IMG/VR virus record: IMGVR_UViG_3300042344_000316
Span: 1-42,538 of that record
Direction: 5' to 3' (one strand)
Source: a virus
DNA length: 42,538 nucleotides
Part shown: positions 24,584-32,150 of the stretch, in pieces
How positions within the stretch are numbered: the stretch's first letter is position 1
How the letters are laid out: every line of letters starts with the position of its first letter
Translations under genes and position numbers: made by a program
Notes under the pieces: generated by a model
The model's database searches: none
What the model was told of the DNA's origin: nothing
What the model saw: the letters and a program-made list of their open reading frames with translations, nothing else

Positions 24584-24960
24584 GACGTGGATTGAGGGGG
24601 GGGGTGTGCCCGACATTGAACGCTTTCGATAACGCTACGGAGACACGGGCAACAGTGGTCGCGTTCGGGATCACTGACGATGAGACAGCAGCGGAGGACT
24701 TGATGCCCACTATGCAGACCCCGTCGTCCGGTGGCGGTGGGCACCCACCCGCCGTTGTCATGGCATCCGTCCCGTCAGTACGCAGGCTCACCCCACGTGA
24801 ATGCGAACGCCTCCAAGGATTCCCCGACGACTGGACTGCCGGCCAGTCCGACAGTCAGCGTTACAAGCAGATGGGTAACGCCGTCACCGTCAACGTCGCC
24901 CACTACGTCGCGGCACTCATTGAAGCAAACACCAGCGTAGAGGTGTCCCATGCCCGGTGA
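24580..24960 (+). CDS. C5-cytosine DNA methyltransferase, C-terminal fragment (motifs IX-X)
   Basis: Encodes VCPTLNAFDNATETRAT, then motif IX (RRLTPRECERLQGFPDDW) and motif X (QMGNAVTVNV), the C-terminal third of a C5 methyltransferase. The natural upstream part (SRRAMNVDDYETWIEGG) is in frame 0 and would join this frame if the G9 run at 24596-24604 had one G fewer. As written, translation could start at ATG 24580, coupled to the zinc-finger stop. The sizes of the two fragments (279 and 126 aa) are close to those of natural two-chain C5 methyltransferases, so activity is possible. Confidence 0.75.
   Translation: MRRGLRGGVCPTLNAFDNATETRATVVAFGITDDETAAEDLMPTMQTPSSGGGGHPPAVVMASVPSVRRLTPRECERLQGFPDDWTAGQSDSQRYKQMGNAVTVNVAHYVAALIEANTSVEVSHAR
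24596..24604 (+). repeat. G9 homopolymer causing a frameshift in the methyltransferase
   Basis: Nine consecutive G. With nine, the upstream frame runs into GVPDIERFR and stops. With eight, it reads IEGGVCPTLNAFDN, the conserved sequence. Either phase variation or a homopolymer sequencing/assembly error. Confidence 0.85.
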
Positions 24961-25072
24961 CCCCACGTTTGAGTCACGCCTGTGGCGTGCATCCCTCACC
25001 ACCCTTGGACTGTTCACGGTCGCCTGCGGTGCTGTCCTCGTGCACTCACTGTGGAAGCTGGTGCGCGGGTGA
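24950..25072 (+). CDS. Single-span small membrane protein, 40 aa
   Basis: ATG with GAGGTG five bases upstream, overlapping the methyltransferase fragment end by eleven bases. One hydrophobic helix (LTTLGLFTVACGAVLVHSLW) is bracketed by Arg-containing ends. It overlaps the resolvase start by four bases (GTGA). No family recognised; small membrane proteins of this type are common between phage replication genes. Confidence 0.65.
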   Translation: MPGDPTFESRLWRASLTTLGLFTVACGAVLVHSLWKLVRG

Positions 25073-25431
25073 GCGCATCAAACAAAGCGAAAGGTTCCCG
25101 TTGGGAGCGGGAACTTGAGGACTACCTGAACGCGTGCGGGGTGCACGCTCGACGCCTTCCCCGTGCAGGAGCGAAGGACATTGGTGACGTGTCTATCACG
25201 GTCGGTGATTTCGTGATCGTGGTTGAGGCGAAGAACGTGAAGACCGCTGACATGGCTGACTTCCTGCGGCAGGCGGATGTGGAGTCGGATCACTATGAGG
25301 CGAAGTATGGGGTGGCGACTGTCCCGGTGGTGGTGACGAAGACCAGGCAGAAGGGTGCCGGTGAGGGTCGCGTCACGATGACGGTGGACACGCTGCTGGA
25401 TCTACTGCGGTTAGCGGGGGCCGTGCGGTGA
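25069..25431 (+). CDS. Holliday-junction resolvase, Hjc-like
   Basis: GTG start at 25069 (MSASNKAKG) is preferred over an upstream in-frame ATG because of the GTGA overlap. The 120-residue protein has the PD-(D/E)XK pattern of Hjc-type resolvases: KGSRWERELEDYLNACG with Glu in helix 1, RLPRAGAKDIGDVSI (Asp), and FVIVVEAKNVKTA (Glu-x-Lys). It would cut four-way junctions and debranch DNA before packaging, complementing the Cas4/RecB-like nuclease. Confidence 0.87.
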   Translation: MSASNKAKGSRWERELEDYLNACGVHARRLPRAGAKDIGDVSITVGDFVIVVEAKNVKTADMADFLRQADVESDHYEAKYGVATVPVVVTKTRQKGAGEGRVTMTVDTLLDLLRLAGAVR

Positions 25432-25877
25432 CAAAGCTGTACTTGGTTCCACTAACGCAGCGACAAGCTCGTACGGCGTGCAGTGACTGGCATCGACACA
25501 ACCCACCTCCACGCGGCGACCTTTTTCGAGTCGGTGCAGCGGTGGACGGCGAACTCGTGGCCGTCGGCATAGCGGGTCGTCCCGTAGCTCGACACTTGGA
25601 CGACGGGCAAACCGTTGAAGTGACGCGGGTTGCCAGTTCGGGATACGACAATGCCACATCATTCTTGTACGCGGCGCTCCGTCGAGCAGCGTTCGCGTTG
25701 GGCTACAGCAGGATCATCACGTACACCCAAGCTGGCGAGACTGGAGCTAGCCTCCGAGCTGCCGGCTACCGGAAGGTAGCGGAACGCCCAGCGACAAAGG
25801 GATGGTCGCGTACTGCGCGCCCACGGGACGACGCCCTCTATCAAAGCGTTCAACGGACACTCTGGGAGGCGTCGTGA
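25428..25877 (+). CDS. GNAT-like acetyltransferase, XF1762 type
   Basis: GTG start coupled to the previous stop. Patterns WHRHNPPPRGDLFRVGA, VAVGIAGRPVARHLDDG, VEVTRVASSGYDNATSFLYA and FALGYSRIITYTQAGETG match the XF1762-type N-acetyltransferases common in phages, with an acetyl-CoA-binding region around the RVASSGYDNATSFLY segment. The substrate is unknown. Possible roles include modification of a host protein or a DNA base, but neither can be read from the sequence. Confidence 0.82.
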   Translation: MTKLYLVPLTQRQARTACSDWHRHNPPPRGDLFRVGAAVDGELVAVGIAGRPVARHLDDGQTVEVTRVASSGYDNATSFLYAALRRAAFALGYSRIITYTQAGETGASLRAAGYRKVAERPATKGWSRTARPRDDALYQSVQRTLWEAS

Positions 25878-26257
25878 CTGACGCCCGCTTTGACATCTGG
25901 CCTGTCCTAGAGCACTACGACTGGGAACTGCCCGCACCTAGGGGCACGTGGCAGACAGTGAAGTGCGGTGCACACGACGACTCTCACCAGTCCTGCCGTA
26001 TCAGCTCTGACGCCGGCAAAGTGAAATGCCTCGCGTGCGGGTTCAGCGGTGACGCCATTGACGTTGTTCAACACTATGAAGGGATCGGATACCGGGATGC
26101 TGTCTCTCGATGCGAGGAGATCACTGGAGCAAGCGACGGACTCGTATCACAGTCAAGTCGCCCACGCAGGACCGTATCTGGCAAGTCGCGGTATCAGCGC
26201 AGGGACCGCGAGTACGTTCCGCCTCGGCTACGTCGAGGCACCGATGATCGGGCATGA
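25874..26257 (+). CDS. Primase zinc-binding subunit (CHC2-like)
   Basis: GTG start coupled to the acetyltransferase stop. The 127-residue protein carries a CHC2-type zinc finger as in DnaG: Cys31, His34, Cys52 and Cys55 (KCGAHDDSH, KCLACGFSGDAIDVV), then GIGYRDAVSRCEEITG. The C-terminus is basic (YVPPRLRRG), an ending seen in separately encoded phage primase zinc subunits. It recognises template sites for primer start. The catalytic TOPRIM part is in another frame from 26097, overlapping this gene by 161 bases. Confidence 0.85.
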   Translation: MTDARFDIWPVLEHYDWELPAPRGTWQTVKCGAHDDSHQSCRISSDAGKVKCLACGFSGDAIDVVQHYEGIGYRDAVSRCEEITGASDGLVSQSSRPRRTVSGKSRYQRRDREYVPPRLRRGTDDRA

Positions 26258-26714
26258 ACAGTACGTCGGACGGCTTGTGATCCCGTACCTGACTCCGACT
26301 GGTGTCGTGGATGTGCGGTTCCGTGCGATCACTGATGACAGTGGACCAAAGTACCTGTCCCGTCCTGGTGCGGAAGCAACCCTGTTCAACGTGCCAGCGT
26401 TCCAAGAGGACACGGACGTGATCGCTGTGTGTGAGGGCGAGCTGGACACGATCATCACGCACGGTGAATGCGGCATTCCCGCTGTCGGTGTGCCTGGTGC
26501 ATCGAACTGGCGTGACTGGTGGCATCGGGCGTTCCATGACTACCGCCGTGTTGTCGTGCTTGCCGACGGTGACAGTGCCGGTCGCGAGATGGGGAAGCGG
26601 ATCGCGCAGTTGATTGATGTGGCGACCGTCGTCGTGATGCCTGATGGCATGGATGTGAATGCCGTGTTCCTGCAGGAGGGACCGGATGGGATCAAGCGAA
26701 GGGTCGGTGTGTGA
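26097..26714 (+). CDS. Primase TOPRIM catalytic subunit
   Basis: ATG at 26097 is my choice; the start is uncertain because it lies within the previous gene. Patterns PYLASRGISAGTASTFRLGY, FRAITDDSGPKYLS and the TOPRIM motifs VCEGELDTI (Glu113) and VLADGDSAGREMGK (Asp157, Asp159) mark a DnaG-like catalytic core. It makes RNA primers together with the CHC2 subunit and the helicase upstream. A -1/+1 frameshift joining the two is an alternative to separate translation. No helicase domain is attached. Confidence 0.83.
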   Translation: MLSLDARRSLEQATDSYHSQVAHAGPYLASRGISAGTASTFRLGYVEAPMIGHEQYVGRLVIPYLTPTGVVDVRFRAITDDSGPKYLSRPGAEATLFNVPAFQEDTDVIAVCEGELDTIITHGECGIPAVGVPGASNWRDWWHRAFHDYRRVVVLADGDSAGREMGKRIAQLIDVATVVVMPDGMDVNAVFLQEGPDGIKRRVGV

Positions 26715-26899
26715 TGTCGCTGCTCATGTACGCGGGTGTTGTGTTCGTTGCATCATTTTTTGCGGTCAGCCTGTACGCCTGGTTGAAGGCGGAGTGGGAT
26801 GAGCGGCAGTGGCGGAAGATCATGGAGGAGGAACTGGAGATGCCTCGGTTCACGTATCGCATGGTCATGGAGGACAAGGATGGGAGTGATCGTGGGTGA
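26714..26899 (+). CDS. Small membrane protein, 61 aa
   Basis: ATG overlaps the primase stop; a GTG at 26711 is an alternative. One N-terminal membrane helix (MYAGVVFVASFFAVSLYAWL) followed by a charged helix rich in Glu and Trp (EWDERQWRKIMEEELEM). No known family. The stop overlaps the next GTG by four bases. Confidence 0.68.
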   Translation: MSLLMYAGVVFVASFFAVSLYAWLKAEWDERQWRKIMEEELEMPRFTYRMVMEDKDGSDRG

Positions 26900-27015
26900 C
26901 GCGCCAAGATTGGGAGCGCCTGCTGGACATGCTGCGGTCGACCGGGATGGAAATTGCTGGTGCGGACTTCGAGACGGGCATAGTGACGCTTCGCGTCCCG
27001 AACCGGTTTCGTTGA
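26896..27015 (+). CDS. Very small protein, 39 aa
   Basis: GTG start in the GTGA overlap with the membrane protein gene. Reads TRQDWERLLDMLRSTGMEIA then a short beta segment GIVTLRVPNRFR. It resembles no family I know. Kept because the four-base overlap is the rule in this operon and leaves no gap; the competing longer frame has no ribosome binding site. Confidence 0.5.
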   Translation: MTRQDWERLLDMLRSTGMEIAGADFETGIVTLRVPNRFR

Positions 27016-27053
27016 CGGCTGGTGGCGGGCAGGCTGAGTATGCCGGAGTCACG

Positions 27054-27314
27054 GTGAACCCTCCGTCTCCGAAACCGCACGGCATGACGGTCAGTGATCT
27101 TGCCGAAGCGCAGCGCCTGTTCACCAACTACGCACGCATCCGACTGCTGTCTGCCAGTGAGTATGACGATGGTGACGAGCAGGCTTTTGAGCGGTTCGGT
27201 CCGGATCGTCTACTGCTGGAGTTGCGGCAGGAGATCGCTGACGCCGTCAACTATCTGACGTTCCTAGATATTCAGCTTGCTCGCTGGGGAAAGCGAATTG
27301 AGGCAATCGGATGA
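27054..27314 (+). CDS. Helical protein, 86 aa
   Basis: GTG at 27054 has GGAG six bases upstream; a TTG at 27012 coupled to the previous stop would add 14 residues. The protein is helical and charged (DLAEAQRLFTNYARIRLL, LELRQEIADAVNYLTFLDIQ), without cysteines or membrane spans. No family recognised. Its stop overlaps the phosphoesterase start. Confidence 0.65.
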   Translation: MNPPSPKPHGMTVSDLAEAQRLFTNYARIRLLSASEYDDGDEQAFERFGPDRLLLELRQEIADAVNYLTFLDIQLARWGKRIEAIG

Positions 27315-28051
27315 GAGTGTGGCTGATCAGCGACCTGCAGGTTCCGTTCCACGACAAGCGTGCCGTTGATGCTGTCGCTCAGTGCATCACGGACATGCGT
27401 GAACCGGGCGACCTGGTCGTGTCGGTGGGTGATGAGCAGGACTTCCAGACGATCTCCCGTTGGGCGCAGGGCACTGCGCTGGAGTGGGAGCGTTCCATTG
27501 GTCGTGATCGTGACACGACGGTAGAGGTGTTGCAGTCGCTTCAGGTGCAGCACATGGTGCGGTCCAATCACACGGATCGTCTCTATCACTCGGTGATGAA
27601 GCGCCTGCCTGGCCTGCTCGGCCTGCCGGAACTGGAGCTGGAGAACTTCTGGCGGCTCCCCGACAACGGCATCACATTCCACCGGGAAGGGTTCCGAGTT
27701 CCGGGCACTGACTGGATCGTGCTGCACGGTGACGAGGCAGGCACATCACAGGTTGCTGGACAGACCGCTGCCGGTCTGGTCCGCAAGGTGGGCCTGTCGG
27801 TGGCGTGTGGTCACACGCATCGGCTCGGACTGCAGCCGTACACAACCAGTGTGCAGGGGAAGGTGACCCGCACCCTGTGGGGTTTTGAGGTCGGGAACCT
27901 GATGGACATGTCCAAGGCCACGTATGCGAAGACCCACAACTGGCAGCAGGGCTTCGGCCTGCTGTACGTGGACGGGAAGACCGTGACACCGGCACCGGTC
28001 CCGATCCAGAACCGTTCATTTGTCGTGGAAGGAACCCAGTACAAGTGGTGA
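27311..28051 (+). CDS. Calcineurin-like metallophosphoesterase, 246 aa
   Basis: Metal-binding motifs of the family are in order: D-x-H region (ISDLQVPFHD, Asp8 and His14), GDEQD, SNHTDR, HGDE and GHTHRLG. Phage members act as nucleases, 2',3'-cyclic phosphodiesterases or protein phosphatases; the sequence does not tell which. Position in the replication module suggests a DNA-repair or nucleotide-related task. Coupled to both neighbours by four-base overlaps. Confidence 0.87.
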   Translation: MRVWLISDLQVPFHDKRAVDAVAQCITDMREPGDLVVSVGDEQDFQTISRWAQGTALEWERSIGRDRDTTVEVLQSLQVQHMVRSNHTDRLYHSVMKRLPGLLGLPELELENFWRLPDNGITFHREGFRVPGTDWIVLHGDEAGTSQVAGQTAAGLVRKVGLSVACGHTHRLGLQPYTTSVQGKVTRTLWGFEVGNLMDMSKATYAKTHNWQQGFGLLYVDGKTVTPAPVPIQNRSFVVEGTQYKW

Positions 28052-28644
28052 CGGATGCGGAGATCCGTATCGCCCGCCAAGGCGCGTTGAGTGCGGCCCG
28101 GTCCGCTCGTGGGCTCGTGCCGACGGGTGACCTGATCGGTGAGGCGAACCTGTGGATGCTGCAGCACATGGACAAGGTGGAGTTGTGGCGGGATCAGGGC
28201 AGGCATGGGCAGAACAAGCTGCGTCGAGCCTGCAAGCAGTGGTGCTTGAGTGTGGTCGCTACGGAGCGCCGTAAGACTTCACGTTTGCGTAACGGTGACC
28301 TGTTCTACTACTCCCCCACGCTGGTCAGTGAACTGCTTCCCTACATTTGGGATCCGGACGACTGGACATCCAGCAGTGCCGCTGCCCAGGAGGAGCGGCA
28401 TGCGCCGTCTCGACCGTCGGAGGGTAACAACCGGTTGGCGATGATTGTGGACGTGCGCGGTGCGTTCTTCGGCCTGCCGGTGGAGGATCAGCGTCTGCTG
28501 CTGCTGATCCATAAGGATGGTGGCGCATCGTATGACGCGGTCGCCGAATTCCTTGAGGTGTCGGAGCGGACGGTTAGGCGTCGCGAGGAGCGGGTGCTGG
28601 AGAAGCTGGTGGAGCGTCTGGGTGGTGAGGCTCCGTGGCGGTGA
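28048..28644 (+). CDS. Sigma-factor-like HTH protein, 198 aa
   Basis: GTG at 28048 overlaps the previous stop (GTGA), with GGAAGGAA upstream. The C-terminal 60 residues (VRGAFFGLPVEDQRLLLLIH, YDAVAEFLEVSERTVRRREE) look like sigma region 4, a helix-turn-helix that binds -35 elements. The N-terminal half has helices with conserved-type residues (IGEANLWMLQHMDKV, KLRRACKQWCL) where region 2 would be, but no clear -10 binding motif. It may direct host RNA polymerase to late promoters. Last gene of the rightward early operon. Confidence 0.75.
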   Translation: MTDAEIRIARQGALSAARSARGLVPTGDLIGEANLWMLQHMDKVELWRDQGRHGQNKLRRACKQWCLSVVATERRKTSRLRNGDLFYYSPTLVSELLPYIWDPDDWTSSSAAAQEERHAPSRPSEGNNRLAMIVDVRGAFFGLPVEDQRLLLLIHKDGGASYDAVAEFLEVSERTVRRREERVLEKLVERLGGEAPWR

Positions 28645-28707
28645 CCCAGCGGATGAGACAGTTCGTTGGGCAGTAGCCGGCGAACAGGTCATCCCGGCAG
28701 ATACAGG

Positions 28708-29337
28708 CTACGGCCCGGTCCATGTGTGCCCTTCCAGATTCATGTTCAGGAACGGGTTCAGGCTGTAGATCCGCACACCGTACTGGTTCACGAGGGCGTG
28801 CTTGACGGCACGCAGATGCTGCTCCCACCGCCCCAGCCACATCATCGTGTCATCGTTCACAAGGTTGCCTGAGAAGTAGCCGTCCTGGTTTGCCTGCTGG
28901 TCAATCATCCCGCAGTCAGCACCGACAAGGATCACGTTCCTTGCCCCGAGAACGCACGCCAAATGCATGGATCCGTGCAGGCTGGTTGATCCCACGATCA
29001 GGCCACCGTCAGGAGGCCATGCTGTTTCCACGGTGAAGTCGTATCGGGTTGGCTGATGAGGGTAGTGGGTGACGTTCGGTAGATCGGTACGGCCAGGAGT
29101 GCCGGGGTGTCCTTGGTCCCCTTCCGGCACCCAGAACTGGTGCTGTGGATACTTCTCCGCCAGCGGGTACGTGTCATGCCACTGATAGTGGGAATGCGTG
29201 TGGACAGTGCAGTCCATGTCGTACAGGCCAAGTCGTTCACCGACACGGTTCGTGGCGATCACTGTCTTGCCGGTGAAGAAGCCGGGGTCAATGAAGGTGA
29301 GGCTCGGCCCTGAGCCGAGAACGTACATGTCGCTCAT
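28708..29337 (-). CDS. DUF115 / MptE-like protein, 209 aa
   Basis: Start at MSDMYVLG (29337) overlaps the glycosyltransferase stop; an upstream extension lacks support. The N-terminal YVLGSGPSL and later IVGSTSLHGSMHLACVLGA and VILVGADCGM match the nucleotide-binding pattern of the 6-hydroxymethylpterin-diphosphokinase-like (DUF115) family, which also includes proteins tied to sugar transfer onto surface structures. Paired with a glycosyltransferase, a role in glycan transfer or sugar-nucleotide handling is likely. It is the last gene of the leftward operon. Confidence 0.75.
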   Translation of the reverse strand: MSDMYVLGSGPSLTFIDPGFFTGKTVIATNRVGERLGLYDMDCTVHTHSHYQWHDTYPLAEKYPQHQFWVPEGDQGHPGTPGRTDLPNVTHYPHQPTRYDFTVETAWPPDGGLIVGSTSLHGSMHLACVLGARNVILVGADCGMIDQQANQDGYFSGNLVNDDTMMWLGRWEQHLRAVKHALVNQYGVRIYSLNPFLNMNLEGHTWTGP

Positions 29338-30428
29338 GCGACGTACGGCACGTTTGATGTGCGCACCGGCACCGTGCCGTCCCACTCATTGAACAACGCC
29401 ACCCATTCGTGTGCCGTGTTCACGATCGTGTGATCCTTCAAAGCTGCACGCATGTTGAGTCGTGCTTCTCGTTTCCTGGTCGTGTACTGCAGCAGCTCAG
29501 TCATGTGCTGCGCCCACTCGCCTGGTGTGCGGGCGATCCGCCCGACACCCATGCTGGCGATCCGCTCATACTCTGGAAGCGGGTCAGCGACGAACGGGAT
29601 CCCCGCTGCCGCATACTCGAGCCCTTTGATCGCGCTCTTGGCCCGGTTGAAGTCAATGTCTGCGAGCGGCACGATGCCGATATCGAAGGCGAGCATGTCC
29701 GCGTACCGGTTGATCGGCTGCATGCGCATGTGAAGCATGCGCTCCAGTGGTACACCGGTCAGTTCGTGGAATGCGGGTGCGTCCGGTTCGTGACCGGAAT
29801 GCAGGAACTCCAGATCATGCTCGTCAAGGAACTGTGGCAGCCAGGTACGTAGGTGTTCTAGATCGTTGGAGCGCCAGTTCGTGGCACCGGCCCACCCGAT
29901 CACGGGTTTCCGGTTCGTGTGCTTGAGCGGGGTGAACTGGTTCGGGTTGATGCCGTTACGGATCAGCCGCACATCCCTGGCGATGCCACTGTAGTAGTCG
30001 GCGAGGAACGGTGTCGTCACGGTGACCGTGTCCGCCTGCTGCACGATGGAACGCAGATGATCCCTGTTGTAGCCCCGGTTCCGGGCAGGATCCGTAAATG
30101 CTTTCGCCCGGTTCGCATCATGCAACCCATCGAAATGGTCATCGATGTCCACGATGATCCGCTGCCCGAGATCTTGAGCGACACGCATCTGGTTCGGGAT
30201 CTGCTTATGCATGATCATCTTGAACACGACCTGATCAAAACCGAACGTGGCGGTAGTGCCACTGGTGCGGACACCGAACCCGGCAGTCGGGGTGAATGCG
30301 ATCTTCCCAACGGTCGAGGCTCCACCGACCGTGTTCGCTGGCAGTAGACACCGGTAGTAGGTGCATCCACCAGGGATGAGGGTGCCTATGCCGGCGTAGT
30401 CCTCACTGCAGAATCCGACCCGTGTCAT
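29334..30428 (-). CDS. Glycosyltransferase, GT4-like, 364 aa
   Basis: Two Rossmann-like halves: the N-terminal half with DIDDHFDGLHDANR and a linker VTVTTPFLADYYSG, then LIRNGINPNQF and KPVIGWAGATNWRSNDL. The C-terminal half contains IGIVPLADIDFNRAKSAIKG followed by LEYAAAGIPFVA, the nucleotide-sugar binding signature of GT4 enzymes (the usual EAMA-like Glu is in KGLEYAA). It may glycosylate host surface polymers, altering superinfection, or modify virion or DNA. ATGA overlap at both ends places it in the leftward operon. Confidence 0.88.
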   Translation of the reverse strand: MTRVGFCSEDYAGIGTLIPGGCTYYRCLLPANTVGGASTVGKIAFTPTAGFGVRTSGTTATFGFDQVVFKMIMHKQIPNQMRVAQDLGQRIIVDIDDHFDGLHDANRAKAFTDPARNRGYNRDHLRSIVQQADTVTVTTPFLADYYSGIARDVRLIRNGINPNQFTPLKHTNRKPVIGWAGATNWRSNDLEHLRTWLPQFLDEHDLEFLHSGHEPDAPAFHELTGVPLERMLHMRMQPINRYADMLAFDIGIVPLADIDFNRAKSAIKGLEYAAAGIPFVADPLPEYERIASMGVGRIARTPGEWAQHMTELLQYTTRKREARLNMRAALKDHTIVNTAHEWVALFNEWDGTVPVRTSNVPYVA

Positions 30429-30865
30429 GGCCGGTTCTCTGCAGCTCGTGGGTCGTATCCAACCGGCGATTTGTATGGTTCACGACCGGCGTTTTGTAAG
30501 GTTGTGTCGTCTCCGATACGGTTTGCCGTATCGAAGTTGATATGTTCATTTATTTCCTGCTGGGGTGTATCAACTTCCTGTAGGGCACGCAAGGCACGAT
30601 CACATGCCGCTGATTCACAGAAACATTCTGAAGTCTTGTCGTCGTACCAAGTATCAAGGCAGTGGGTGTCGTGTGGCAGGGCTGCTATGCACTTGGCGAG
30701 CATGTCCCGAGCCGCCTGACGGCGGAACAAGCCAACGGCTGCCAACTGCCCGATCTCCGACCAGTCGGCATCAAAGGTCTTTTGGCGCTCGTCCTTCCGC
30801 ACCTCGGCGATCAGGTCGCAGACGCAGTAGTGATCAGACTTGGCGCACAGCGGGTCGTGTGTCAT
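30425..30865 (-). CDS. Cysteine-containing accessory protein, 146 aa
   Basis: ATG in a TGATG overlap with the preceding gene. The N-terminus reads THDPLCAKSDHYCVCDLIAE, a Cys/His pattern seen in many small actinophage proteins; a second cluster occurs at CLDTWYDDKTSECFCESAAC. It is otherwise polar. Probably metal-binding; function unknown. Its stop overlaps the glycosyltransferase start (ATGA). Confidence 0.68.
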   Translation of the reverse strand: MTHDPLCAKSDHYCVCDLIAEVRKDERQKTFDADWSEIGQLAAVGLFRRQAARDMLAKCIAALPHDTHCLDTWYDDKTSECFCESAACDRALRALQEVDTPQQEINEHINFDTANRIGDDTTLQNAGREPYKSPVGYDPRAAENRP

Positions 30866-31119
30866 CAATCCACCTCACAGTCATGCAGCATGATCAACGC
30901 ATCCACCCGCCGCCTCAACGGATAGTGATTGCCGCACTCAATCACCTCAACCATTGCCTCATCAGCCAGCACCACATACACGTGCTGCCCGTTAAACGTC
31001 CCCAACTCCAGCAGCGCATCGTCCGGAACCTGCCAATGATCCAGCTCAATCAGCAGATCCCGCAGATCACCGACAGTCTCCGCCTTATGCGTCAACCCCA
31101 GATACCCCGTTACCGGCAT
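30865..31119 (-). CDS. Small protein, 84 aa
   Basis: Start at MPVTGYLG is chosen because GGAGGAG lies six bases upstream on the minus strand. Alternating beta/alpha pattern with DLRDLLIELDHWQVPDDALL and NGQHVYVVLADEAMVEVIE. No cysteine cluster, no membrane span, no family recognised. Coupled to genes on both sides. Confidence 0.65.
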   Translation of the reverse strand: MPVTGYLGLTHKAETVGDLRDLLIELDHWQVPDDALLELGTFNGQHVYVVLADEAMVEVIECGNHYPLRRRVDALIMLHDCEVD

Positions 31120-31298
31120 GACCGCTCCTCCCTCAACCAATCAACCTGAGCCTCAATCCACAACTCGTGCGCAACAAGCTCCAAGTCGTCACACGAGCAC
31201 TCACCTGGTGGCGTGTAGTAGTCACCCCACGAAGCGCAATCCGAGTAATGCTCATCACGCTGCACGACGCACCCCCATTGGCCGCGACTGTGGATCAT
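31110..31298 (-). CDS. Small protein, 62 aa
   Basis: ATG at 31298 (MIHSRGQW) lies inside the end of the upstream HTH gene; longer versions lack a binding site. Contains Cys residues at GCVVQRDEHYSDCAS and ECSCDD and a helical end rich in Trp and Glu. Possibly metal-binding. Overlaps the next start by ten bases. Confidence 0.58.
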   Translation of the reverse strand: MIHSRGQWGCVVQRDEHYSDCASWGDYYTPPGECSCDDLELVAHELWIEAQVDWLREERSCR

Positions 31299-31887
31299 CA
31301 ATGTCGTCCCACGCTGCAGCGGGTGCCCATCCGGCACGCTCAGCCTGCAACCGTGCACGCGAACTGCCACCCTGCATGTAGGCAAGCTCCGTGTACACGT
31401 CACGGATCAGTGCATCCATGTAGGCGCGTGTCTCCGGGTAACGTCCCCGGCGCACATCAGACAGGACAGTGGACGCGATACCGGTACGCCGTGACACGTC
31501 AGCCAGCGACCAGCCGGCACACGCCAACGCCTGCAACCGGCGACGTGCACCGGCACTCGACACAAGAGACCGGTCACTGGTGATCCGTGGCTGCACCGCC
31601 AGCAGGCGACCCAGTGTGGACACACGGATCCGGTCACGTCGAGTGATCCGATGCACGACCGTGCTTGACGAGTACCCCATCGCGTCAGCGATAGCCATCC
31701 ATGTCATGCCCTGCGACCGCAGCCAGCTCACATGCGCGTGAGCCCTGTCCGCAGACACGACACGCTTACGCCCACGTGCATGATCCAGACGCAGGCGCTT
31801 CTGATATGTGTTCGCGACCGTCGCACAGTCCACACACCTGCAGGCGTGCGTCTTGTACGTTGTCAACGTTCCATGATTGTTCAACAT
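31255..31887 (-). CDS. HTH DNA-binding protein, 210 aa
   Basis: The N-terminus has GTLTTYKTHACRCVDCATVA, a CxCxxC-type small metal site common in actinophage DNA-binding proteins. Two helix-turn-helix units follow: MTWMAIADAMGYSSSTVVHR (about residues 61-80) and GWSLADVSRRTGIASTVLSD. The tail is basic. It is likely a transcriptional regulator or a homing-type DNA binder; no nuclease motif is seen. Start overlaps the stop of the upstream gene. Confidence 0.75.
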   Translation of the reverse strand: MLNNHGTLTTYKTHACRCVDCATVANTYQKRLRLDHARGRKRVVSADRAHAHVSWLRSQGMTWMAIADAMGYSSSTVVHRITRRDRIRVSTLGRLLAVQPRITSDRSLVSSAGARRRLQALACAGWSLADVSRRTGIASTVLSDVRRGRYPETRAYMDALIRDVYTELAYMQGGSSRARLQAERAGWAPAAAWDDIDDPQSRPMGVRRAA

Positions 31888-32150
31888 TCACCATCCACGG
31901 GAGTAGGTGCTGTCAGCCACGACCCGCACGAGGCGCATCGGGCATCCAGCAGATAGAAACCAGGCAGCCTTTCGGCTGGATCGAAACGGGTGCAGATGAT
32001 CAGGAAGTCGCATCCGCACGGGCACGTGTCGGACGGCAGTCCCCGATAGTCACCCGCTGGTGGCTCCGACAGTGCACTGAAAGGTGCCGAAATAGCGTTA
32101 GATACCAACGTGTTTTCGGTCTTGCGCTTGCGGCGCAGCATCCCGATCAC
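31881..32150 (-). CDS. Zinc-ribbon protein, 89 aa
   Basis: GTG at 32150 overlaps the transglycosylase stop (GTGA). After a basic start (MLRRKRKTENTL) the protein has CPCGCDFLIICTRFD and RCASCGSWLTAPTP, two Cys groups that predict a zinc ribbon. This pattern recurs in small actinophage proteins. The exact role is unknown; nucleic acid binding is likely. Confidence 0.65.
   Translation of the reverse strand: MIGMLRRKRKTENTLVSNAISAPFSALSEPPAGDYRGLPSDTCPCGCDFLIICTRFDPAERLPGFYLLDARCASCGSWLTAPTPVDGEC

Noticed and set aside
28645-28707. Terminator between the converging early and leftward operons
   Set aside because: No stable stem with a T run is visible in this 63-base gap.
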